From: Enhygromyxa salina
GTDB lineage: Bacteria > Myxococcota_A > Polyangia > Nannocystales > Nannocystaceae
Reading direction: 5' to 3'
DNA length: 64,000 nt
NCBI RefSeq assembly: GCF_000737335.2
Contig: NZ_JMCC02000073.1
Coordinates: 38,299 to 102,298, forward strand
In this document: positions 33,334-40,819 of the stretch, piece by piece
How positions within the stretch are numbered: the stretch's first letter is position 1
How the letters are laid out: each line of letters opens with the position of its first letter
Program-made: the position numbers and the translations under genes
The notes under the pieces: generated by a model
Database searches by the model: none
Seen by the model: only the letters and a program-made list of their open reading frames with translations
Told to the model about the DNA's origin: nothing

Positions 33334-35174
33334 GCAAGATCCCCAGTGAAGCGCCCAGCTCATGGTTGCCGTGGCTGCTGGTCCCGATCGTCGCGTTGTT
33401 GGCGTTTGGACTGGGCCGCTGCGTCCCCGAGCTCGTCACACCCGCCAAGCCCAACGACCACGCCCACGAGGACAGCGCCGAGGTCTGGACCTGCTCGATG
33501 CACCCGCAAGTCCGCCAGCCAACGCCCGGCGACTGTCCCATCTGCGGCATGGATCTGATCCCGCTCACGGATGTCGGTGGCGGCAGCGAGCAAGTGGTGC
33601 TGTCAAAGCGCGCGGCCGTGCTCGCGCGGATCGAGACCGTCGCCGTTCAGCGGATCGCAACCCCTGGCGTGGACCTGCGCTTGCTCGGCCGGGTCGAGGT
33701 CGACGAGAGCCGCATGCGCAACGTCAGCGCGTGGATCGGCGGTCGCGTCGACAAGCTGTTCGTGCGCGAGACCGGCACGGTCGTGCGCCGCGGCCAGCCG
33801 ATCGCCAGCCTCTACAGCCCCGAGGTCTACGCCGCCCACCAAGACCTGCTGACCGCGAACAAGTCGGTCACCAAGCTGCGCAACGCCAGCGAGCTGGCGC
33901 GGTCCTCGGCCGAGGCCACGCTCGCGGCCGCCCGCCAACGCCTGAGCCTGCTCGGGCTGGCAGACGCCGAGATCGATCGCATGGCCGAGGCTGGCGCGCC
34001 GCGCAAGTCCGTGACGATCAACGCGACCGACGGCGGCACCGTCACCGAGCGGCTTGCGACCCAGGGCCAGTACGTGGAAGCCGGCACGGTGTTGTTTCGG
34101 ATCGCCGATCTCTCGCGCCTGTGGGTCCAGCTCGACGCCTACGAGAGTGACCTGCCGGCCTTGATGGAAGGCCAGAGCGTCGACATTGAAGTCGAGGCGC
34201 TCGCGGGCGAGCGGTTCACGGGGGAGGTCGCGTTCATCGCTCCGCTGGTCGACGCGCGTCGGCGGGTCACGCGTGTGCGGGTCGAGGTCGACAACCCCAC
34301 CGGCAAGCTGCGCCCGGGTATGTTCGTGGAGGCCGTGGTCCGCGGCGGCGCGGTCGGGGAGGCCAAGCAAAAGCCGCTGGTGGTCCCGGTCACCGCGCCG
34401 CTGTTCACCGGGCGGCGCTCGCTGGTCTACGTGGAGCTGCCGCCGACCGAGCAGGGCGGGCGTCCCAGCTACGTGCCCCGGGTCGTCGAGCTGGGGCCGC
34501 GCATGGGTGATCTGTATCCGGTCGTCGCGGGGCTGTCCGCTGGCGAGCGCGTGGTCGTGCACGGGGCGTTTGCGATCGACGCGGATCTGCAGATCCGCGG
34601 CGGCGCGAGCATGATGACGCAGGCCGACGCGAACGCGGAGCGCGAGCCGCTCGCACGGATCGAGCCCAACCAAAAATTGCGCAGCGAGCTCGCGGCGGTG
34701 CTTGGCGCGTACTTGGACATGCAGGTGGCCCTGGCCGACGACGACTGGCACGCGGCCCAAGCTGCGGCCGGGCGCATGCTCGAGGCCACGCGTGCGGTCG
34801 CGCCGGCTCGCGACTCGGCGGCGGACCAGGCGTGGTCGGTGATCGGGGCGGCGCTGGAGTCCCACGCCAAGCAGGCCGCGGAGTCGCAGGCGATCGAGGG
34901 CGCGCGCGGGGCCTTCTTGCACGCGAGCGGCCTGGCGCAGCAGATCCTGGCGGTGTTTGGCAACCCCCTCGACACGCCGCTGCGCTTGGCGTTCTGCCCG
35001 ATGGCCGGCGCCAACGAGGGCGCCGAGTGGATCCAAGCCACCGACGTGCTCGCCAACAGCTACTTCGGCGAGAGCATGCTCAGCTGCGGTGAGTTCCGCT
35101 CGACGATCGAGCCGGGCCAGTACCTATTGTCAACGGCCGGCGCCCCGGTGAGCGCTGGCGGGGGGGGGCGCTAG
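33330..35174 (+). CDS. cusB: CusB-like RND periplasmic adaptor with heavy-metal-binding domain
   Basis: 614 residues from ATG 33330. After an N-terminal membrane anchor (WLLVPIVALLAFGLG) comes a heavy-metal-binding motif WTCSMHPQV...GDCPICGMDLIPL (residues ~52-80). The membrane-fusion-protein core follows: GWIGGRVDKLFV-type lipoyl halves, coiled hairpin and beta-barrel (VRVEVDNPTGKLRPGMFVEA). The last ~150 residues carry a DUF3347-like helical domain ending YFGESMLSCGEF, seen in CusB-like proteins of other phyla. It bridges pump and outer-membrane channel and may hand over metal. Metal identity (Cu/Ag) is inferred from the Met/Cys motifs and the cupredoxin neighbour. Confidence 0.92.
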   Translation: MSKIPSEAPSSWLPWLLVPIVALLAFGLGRCVPELVTPAKPNDHAHEDSAEVWTCSMHPQVRQPTPGDCPICGMDLIPLTDVGGGSEQVVLSKRAAVLARIETVAVQRIATPGVDLRLLGRVEVDESRMRNVSAWIGGRVDKLFVRETGTVVRRGQPIASLYSPEVYAAHQDLLTANKSVTKLRNASELARSSAEATLAAARQRLSLLGLADAEIDRMAEAGAPRKSVTINATDGGTVTERLATQGQYVEAGTVLFRIADLSRLWVQLDAYESDLPALMEGQSVDIEVEALAGERFTGEVAFIAPLVDARRRVTRVRVEVDNPTGKLRPGMFVEAVVRGGAVGEAKQKPLVVPVTAPLFTGRRSLVYVELPPTEQGGRPSYVPRVVELGPRMGDLYPVVAGLSAGERVVVHGAFAIDADLQIRGGASMMTQADANAEREPLARIEPNQKLRSELAAVLGAYLDMQVALADDDWHAAQAAAGRMLEATRAVAPARDSAADQAWSVIGAALESHAKQAAESQAIEGARGAFLHASGLAQQILAVFGNPLDTPLRLAFCPMAGANEGAEWIQATDVLANSYFGESMLSCGEFRSTIEPGQYLLSTAGAPVSAGGGGR

Positions 35175-35175
35175 C

Positions 35176-38100
35176 GTGGTCGAGTCGAGCGAGTCGGGTG
35201 TCTCGGCGTCGATGTCGGGGGAGATCGAGAGTCTGGATCTGGATCTCGGTGACGACGACGAATCTGGCGAGCCGCTCGAGCCGCTCGAGCATGACGACAA
35301 TTGGGCGAAGCTGCTCGGGTGGTTCGTGGCCAACCGGCTCGCCGTGTTCGTGCTCGCGCTGCTGATCGCCCTGGCCGGCGTGTGGGCTTCGCCCTTCGTG
35401 TGGGACACCGGCCCGCTGCCGCGCTCGCCGGTGCCGGTCGACGCGATCCCCGACGTCGGCGAGAACCAGCAGATCGTGTTCAGCGAGTGGCCGGGTCGCT
35501 CGCCGCGGGACATCGAGGATCAGATCACCTACCCGCTGACGACCGCGCTGCTGGGGATCCCGGCGGTCAAGACGGTGCGCAGCGCCTCGGCGTTTGGGTT
35601 CTCGACGATCTACGTGATCTTCGAGGATGACGCCGAGTTCTACTGGGCGCGCAGCCGCGTGCTCGAGAAGCTCGCCTCGCTGCAACCGGGGACCGTGCCC
35701 GAGGGCGTGAGCCCGACCCTGGGACCCGACGCGACCGCGCTTGGCCAGGTGTTTTGGTACACGCTCGAGGGCCACGATCCGGCCACGGGAGAGCTCGTGG
35801 GCGGCTGGGATCTGCACGAGCTGCGCTCGATCCAAGACTGGACCCTGCGCTTCGCCCTGCAGTCGGTGTCGGGCGTGTCCGAGGTCGCGTCGATCGGTGG
35901 GTTTGTCCGGGAGTACCAAGTTGACGTCGATCCCGAGGCCCTGCGCGCGCAAGGGGTCACGCTCGATCAGGTCGCGCGGGCGGTCGCCGGATCCAACTTG
36001 GACGTTGGCGCGCGGACCCTGGAGATCAACCAGGTCGAGTACCTGATCCGCAGCGTTGGCTTCATCGAGGATCAGCGCGACATCGAAGAGGCGGTGGTCG
36101 TCTCGCACGAGCACACCCCGATCCGCGTGCGCGACGTGGCCCGGGTCAGCATGGGTCCGGCCCAGCGCCGGGGCGCCCTCGACGACGCTGGCGCCGAGGT
36201 CGTGGGCGGGGTCGTGGTCGCGCGCTACGGGGCCAACCCGCTCGAGACGATCGAGGCGGTCAAGCAACGGATCGCCGAGATCCAAGCCGGGCTGCCGCGC
36301 AAGACCCTGGCCAACGGGCGCGAGAGCCAGGTCACCGTCGTGCCGTTTTACGATCGCACGGAGCTGATCCACGAGACCCTAGACACGCTCTCGACGGCGC
36401 TGTGGCAGGAGATCCTGGTCACGATCATCGTGGTGTTGGTGCTGCTGCGAGACCTTCGCAGCTCGCTGTTGATCTCGGCGATGCTGCCGCTTGGCGTGCT
36501 CGCGACCTTCGTGGTCATGAAGCTGACCGGCGTCGACGCCAACGTGATGGCGCTTGGGGGGATCGCCATCGCAATCGGCACGATGGTCGACATCGGGATC
36601 GTGCTGACCGAGAACATCGCGACCCGGCTGCAAGCGGGCGCGGGCGCGGGCTCGATTGATCAGCGCGCCCAGATCGTGCGCCGGGCCGCGTCCGAGGTCG
36701 CGCCAGCGGTCGTGACCTCGGTGTTGACCACCGTCGTCAGCTTCTTGCCGGTGTTTGGCCTGACCGCGTCCGAGTCGCGGCTGTTCACCCCGCTGGCGCT
36801 GACCAAGACCTACGCGATGGTGGGCGCGCTGGGTCTGTCGCTGCTGATCCTGCCCGCGCTGGCGCTGGTGCTCATGCGCCCGCAGCCAACCAAGCCCGCG
36901 CACCCGCGCGGTGGCCCCGGTCGGCGGGCTCTGGCGTCGATGCTGCGGTGGGTTCACCTGCGCGACTGGGTGCTCGCGGGCCTCGGGCTCGCGCTGTTGA
37001 TGTGGGTCCACGTTGGGCTTGGGCTGTTGGTCCTCGCAATGGCGGGGTTTCGCCTGGCCCGACCGCTGCTGCCCAAGCAAGCGGTGACGGTTGGGGTGGT
37101 GGTCGAGAACGTCCTGGCGATCATCGTGGTCGCGCTCGCGCTCACGCGCAGCTGGCTGCCGCTTGGGCCCGCGCCCGGGGTCGCCGTCAACGCGCTGTTC
37201 GTGGGCGGGATCGTTGGCGGGGTGGTCGTGGGTCTGCGCGCCTTCATGTGGCTGTACCCGGCGCTGCTGCGGGTGTTCTTGCGACACAAGCTCGCGTTCA
37301 TGCTCGCGCCCGCGCTGGTCGTACTGCTTGGCGCAACGGTGTGGCTGGGCGCGCTGCGGGTGTTTGGCTGGGCGATCGACGAGGACGAGACCCAGCGCGG
37401 GACCGTGGCCACGACCTTGGTGAGCGCCGCCCCCGGGTTTGGCCGCGAGTACATGCCGCCCTTCGACGAGGGCGCGTTCTTGTACATGCCCACCACCATG
37501 CCGCACGCGTCGCTGGGCCAAGCGCTCGAGATGCTGCAGCAGATCGACGCTGCGATCGCGGCGATCCCCGAGGTGGATCGCGTGGTCGGCAAGCTCGGGC
37601 GGGTCGACAGCGCGCTGGATCCCGCGCCGGTCTCGATGATCGAGACGGTGATCACCTACGTGCCCGAGTACAGGATCGAGGCCGACGGCAGCCGGGTCCG
37701 ACAGTGGCGCGACCAGATCCGCACGACCCAAGACATCTGGGACGAGATCGTCGCGGCGGCGCAGATGCCAGGGTTGACCAGCGCGCCCGTGCTCATGCCG
37801 ATCAACGCCCGCATCGTGATGCTGCAAAGCGGCATGCGGGCGCCGATGGGCATCAAGATCGCGGGGCCGGATCTGGAGAGCATCGAGCGCTTTGGCCTGG
37901 CGCTCGAGCCGATCTTGCGCGACGTGCCCGAGCTGCGGGCCGAGACCGTGTTCGCGGATCGGGTGGTCGGCAAGCCCTACCTCGAGCTCGAGCTCGATCG
38001 CCGCGAGATCGCCCACCAGGGCCTGACGATCGCCGAGGTCCAGCATCAGCTGCAGGTCGCCCTTGGCGGCATGGTGTTGACGCGCACCGTCGAGGGCCGC

Positions 38101-39123
38101 GAGCGCTACGGGGTCCGGGTTCGCTACATGCGGGAAGATCGCGACTCGCTCCCGGCGATCGAGCGCCTGCCGATCGCCGTCGCGGGCCAAGAGCCGATCC
38201 CGCTCGGGCAGCTCGCACAGGTTCGCTACGTCCGCGGGCCGCAGATGATCAAGGCCGAGGACACCTTCGCGACGGCCTACGTGTTGTTCGATCGAGTCGC
38301 CGAGGTCGCCGAGGTCGAGGCCGTCGAGGCCGCCCACGCGCGGATCGAGGCCGCGCTCGCAAGCGGGGAGCTGGTCCTGCCAGACGGCGTCAGCTATCGG
38401 TTCTCGGGCAGCTACGAGAACCAGCTGCGCAGCGAGGCGCGCCTGCTGGTGCTGATCCCGGTCGCGCTCGCGCTGGTGTTCATCCTGCTGCACCTGCGGT
38501 TTAGGCGGGTCGCGGTGACGGTGATGATCTACTCGGGCGTCGCGGTCGCGGTCAGCGGGGGGTTCTTGCTGCTGTGGGCTTGGGGCCAGCCGGGGTTCAT
38601 GGACTTCGAGCTGCTCGGCACCAACATGGGCGCGCTGCTTGGAGTCGGGCCGATCAATTTGTCGGTCGCGGTCTGGGTGGGTGTGATCGCGCTGATCGGG
38701 ATCGCGACCGACGACGGCGTGGTCATGGCCACGTATCTGTCGCAGAAATTTGCGAGCGCGCCGCCGCGGACGGTTCAGGAGATCCGCGCGCGCACGCTCG
38801 ACGCGGGCAAGCGACGCGTGCGTCCGTGCCTGATGACAACGGCCACGACCTTGCTAGCCCTGATGCCGGTGGTTGCGTCACAAGGGCGCGGCGGTGACGT
38901 GATGGCGCCGATGGCGGTGCCGATCCTCGGCGGCATGTTGATCGAGCTGCTCACGCTGTTCGTGGTCCCGGTGCTGTGGTGTTGGATGGAAGAGATCAGG
39001 TTCGCGCGCGCGCGGCGGGCCGCTGTCGTCCAGCGAGTTGGCCCAAACCGGCGACAGCCGAGCGTGCGCGTGCGCCTAGACGAGCCGGTGGAAGCGAAGC
39101 TCGAATCGAGCGAAGATCTGTAG
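35176..39123 (+). CDS. cusA: CusA/CzcA heavy-metal RND efflux pump
   Basis: 1315 residues from GTG 35176, 1 bp after the adaptor gene. Family blocks are clear: VDAIPDVGENQQIVFSEWPG, LLGIPAVKTVRSASAFGFS, LGGIAIAIGTMVDIGIVLTE, YMPTTMPHASLGQA, APMGIKIAGPDL and ALIGIATDDGVVMATYL. Twelve or more membrane helices and two large periplasmic loops follow the RND plan. It is about 270 residues longer than typical CusA. The extra length lies between helix ~6 and the second loop (residues ~575-720), where several additional hydrophobic segments occur, plus an acidic N-terminal extension. It exports monovalent copper/silver or related cations using the proton gradient. Confidence 0.93.
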   Translation: MVESSESGVSASMSGEIESLDLDLGDDDESGEPLEPLEHDDNWAKLLGWFVANRLAVFVLALLIALAGVWASPFVWDTGPLPRSPVPVDAIPDVGENQQIVFSEWPGRSPRDIEDQITYPLTTALLGIPAVKTVRSASAFGFSTIYVIFEDDAEFYWARSRVLEKLASLQPGTVPEGVSPTLGPDATALGQVFWYTLEGHDPATGELVGGWDLHELRSIQDWTLRFALQSVSGVSEVASIGGFVREYQVDVDPEALRAQGVTLDQVARAVAGSNLDVGARTLEINQVEYLIRSVGFIEDQRDIEEAVVVSHEHTPIRVRDVARVSMGPAQRRGALDDAGAEVVGGVVVARYGANPLETIEAVKQRIAEIQAGLPRKTLANGRESQVTVVPFYDRTELIHETLDTLSTALWQEILVTIIVVLVLLRDLRSSLLISAMLPLGVLATFVVMKLTGVDANVMALGGIAIAIGTMVDIGIVLTENIATRLQAGAGAGSIDQRAQIVRRAASEVAPAVVTSVLTTVVSFLPVFGLTASESRLFTPLALTKTYAMVGALGLSLLILPALALVLMRPQPTKPAHPRGGPGRRALASMLRWVHLRDWVLAGLGLALLMWVHVGLGLLVLAMAGFRLARPLLPKQAVTVGVVVENVLAIIVVALALTRSWLPLGPAPGVAVNALFVGGIVGGVVVGLRAFMWLYPALLRVFLRHKLAFMLAPALVVLLGATVWLGALRVFGWAIDEDETQRGTVATTLVSAAPGFGREYMPPFDEGAFLYMPTTMPHASLGQALEMLQQIDAAIAAIPEVDRVVGKLGRVDSALDPAPVSMIETVITYVPEYRIEADGSRVRQWRDQIRTTQDIWDEIVAAAQMPGLTSAPVLMPINARIVMLQSGMRAPMGIKIAGPDLESIERFGLALEPILRDVPELRAETVFADRVVGKPYLELELDRREIAHQGLTIAEVQHQLQVALGGMVLTRTVEGRERYGVRVRYMREDRDSLPAIERLPIAVAGQEPIPLGQLAQVRYVRGPQMIKAEDTFATAYVLFDRVAEVAEVEAVEAAHARIEAALASGELVLPDGVSYRFSGSYENQLRSEARLLVLIPVALALVFILLHLRFRRVAVTVMIYSGVAVAVSGGFLLLWAWGQPGFMDFELLGTNMGALLGVGPINLSVAVWVGVIALIGIATDDGVVMATYLSQKFASAPPRTVQEIRARTLDAGKRRVRPCLMTTATTLLALMPVVASQGRGGDVMAPMAVPILGGMLIELLTLFVVPVLWCWMEEIRFARARRAAVVQRVGPNRRQPSVRVRLDEPVEAKLESSEDL

Positions 39124-39136
39124 AAGCGAAGACGAC

Positions 39137-39640
39137 ATGTTGCGCAATCAGACGATCACGAATTTCTTGGCGCTTGGTTTTGCGGCGGCGCTGGTGTGCC
39201 TGCCCGCCTGCGACAAGGGCACGGACAAGGCTGGCGCCGACAAGGCTGGCGCGGACAAGGCTGGCGCGGACAAGGCTGGGGCGGACAAGCCTGGGGCGGA
39301 CAAGGCCGCGCCCGCGACCCCAGCGGCGGACGACAAGCCCGACGCGGCGGCGGACCTGGTCGAGATCGACGGCGACGGGCGGATTGACGTGATCGTTGAC
39401 GCGGGCGGCTACCACCCCTCGGAGGTTCGGGCCCCGGCCGGCAGCAAGGTCACGCTCGCGTTCACCCGCACGACCGAGCAAGGCTGCGGGCAAGAGCTGG
39501 TCGTGGAGGCGATGGAGATCAAGCGGACGCTGCCGCTCAACGAGGCGGTCGAGATCGAGGTCGTGGTGCCGGCCAGCGGCGAGGTCGGGTTCGCCTGCGG
39601 GATGAACATGTATCAGGGCAAGGTCGCGCCGAAGGCCTGA
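39137..39640 (+). CDS. Cupredoxin-domain lipoprotein
   Basis: 167 residues from ATG 39137. The signal ends in CLPAC (lipobox). Tandem AGADK units (15 nt each) form a charged linker at residues ~27-57. From ~75 a cupredoxin-like domain follows: GYHPSEVRAPAGSKVTLAFT, CGQELVVEAMEIK and the ligand loop GFACGMNMYQGKV (Cys and Met ligands). It is the last gene of the copper-type efflux operon, so a periplasmic copper carrier or sensor role is likely. A broken partial copy of its 3' half occurs at 43298-43460. Confidence 0.88.
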   Translation: MLRNQTITNFLALGFAAALVCLPACDKGTDKAGADKAGADKAGADKAGADKPGADKAAPATPAADDKPDAAADLVEIDGDGRIDVIVDAGGYHPSEVRAPAGSKVTLAFTRTTEQGCGQELVVEAMEIKRTLPLNEAVEIEVVVPASGEVGFACGMNMYQGKVAPKA

Positions 39641-39664
39641 GCGCTGGGGCGCGGATTGACATCC

Positions 39665-39729
39665 CGCGCGCCGCCGACGAGCGCGGGGTGTTCGAGCTGA
39701 CGCTCACGGGCGGCGAGCCGCTGCAGTGG
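39665..39729 (+). pseudogene. Fragment of a radical SAM gene, inverted duplicate
   Basis: About 65 bp on the plus strand encode RAADERGVFELTLTGGEPLQW. They match, in inverted orientation and with a single base difference in the stretch compared, the SAM-binding loop of the radical SAM gene at 39704-40819 (RAADERGVFEVTLTGGEPLQW). There is no start or Cys motif. The opposite strand of this fragment now encodes the last residues (PTAAARRP) of that gene. Confidence 0.88.
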
Positions 39730-40819
39730 GGGACACCACATGGACACGAAATGTCCCGGTATCGAACAAGAGCACGACGCGCTCGTCACGTCGGACTCGA
39801 AACCGGCCAGGGCTGTCCCGGATGTGCTGCGCCAGCGTGCTGTCCAACGGTCGCGGCTCTCGGCCGAAGAGCGCTGCGGGATGCGCCCAGCTGAGGTCGA
39901 GCGCATGGGGTGCTGGCTCGCTGAAGTGCATCGGATGGCGGTCGAGACAGCGATCCATCAATGTGTCGCCAATACGACCGAGCTGGTCGTGTCCACTGGG
40001 AAAGCCCGGCTTCGCGGGCGCTCCTCGCAGCAGCGTACCATCGGGCTGGACCAGGACGTACAGGCCGCGCAGATGGGCCCCTGTCAGCTCGGAGATCGGA
40101 GCCGACAGCGAGGGCGTGCCCGCTGCCATGCTGGAGAGGCGCAGATCAAACGCCGCCGGCAGGTCCTCGCGCATGCTTGCGATCTCCAGCTTCAGTTCGC
40201 GCAGCGCCGCGGGTGTCAGCGGCACCATCCCACAGCCGGGTATCGCATGCAGCGGCGAGAGATCGTGTGCGGCCACGCCCTCGGCCACCAACATCTGCGT
40301 CAGCTCCCGCCAGCGGCCGAGGTTCCCCATGTGCACCACGGTGACCACCTCGACCTGGTCGACGCAGCTGCGGAGCCTGCGGAGCCCCGCCAGGGCGCGC
40401 GCAAAGGTGCCCGGTCCCCTGACCTGCTCGTGCACATCCACGGGACCATCCAGGCTAATACGAACGCGACGAGGCGCGAGCGCCGTGACGAGCTCGAGCC
40501 CGCGCGCGTCGATCAGCGTGGCGTTGGTGGCGATCTGCAGCGACGTGAACCCCAGGCGCACCCCCGCCGCCGCCACGTCCTCGAGCCCCGGCCACTGCAG
40601 CGGCTCGCCGCCCGTGAGCGTCACCTCGAACACCCCGCGCTCGTCGGCGGCGCGCAGGATGTCGAGCAGCGCCGCCCCCGACAGCTCCGGGTGAGGGTCA
40701 TCGGAGCGTGATGCACAGAACCCGCAGCGCAGGTTGCATCGTCGGGTGAGGTCGACCATGACCCGCAGCGGGTCGACGCCCCCGTCCGCACGGACCAGCG
40801 GGTGTGAGCACGCAATCAA
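39704..40819 (-). CDS. Radical SAM enzyme coupled to toxin-like protein
   Basis: 371 residues from TTG 40819, overlapping the upstream stop by TTGA. The radical SAM motif CNLRCGFC is at 28-35, with LTGGEPLQWPG, IATNATL and ISLDGPVD. Unlike the other radical SAM proteins here it has no C-terminal Cys cluster; the region where one is expected reads VLVQPDGTLLRGAPAKPG. So it binds only the catalytic 4Fe-4S cluster, or its tail has been altered. The final residues come from the inverted duplicate at 39665-39729, so the original C-terminus may have been lost. The coupled 747-residue protein is its likely substrate or partner. Confidence 0.82.
   Translation of the reverse strand: MIACSHPLVRADGGVDPLRVMVDLTRRCNLRCGFCASRSDDPHPELSGAALLDILRAADERGVFEVTLTGGEPLQWPGLEDVAAAGVRLGFTSLQIATNATLIDARGLELVTALAPRRVRISLDGPVDVHEQVRGPGTFARALAGLRRLRSCVDQVEVVTVVHMGNLGRWRELTQMLVAEGVAAHDLSPLHAIPGCGMVPLTPAALRELKLEIASMREDLPAAFDLRLSSMAAGTPSLSAPISELTGAHLRGLYVLVQPDGTLLRGAPAKPGFPSGHDQLGRIGDTLMDRCLDRHPMHFSEPAPHALDLSWAHPAALFGREPRPLDSTLAQHIRDSPGRFRVRRDERVVLLFDTGTFRVHVVSPTAAARRP

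Noticed and set aside
36379..38493. 704-codon minus-strand frame opposite cusA
   Set aside because: His/Arg/Gln-rich translation without domains; typical antisense artefact.
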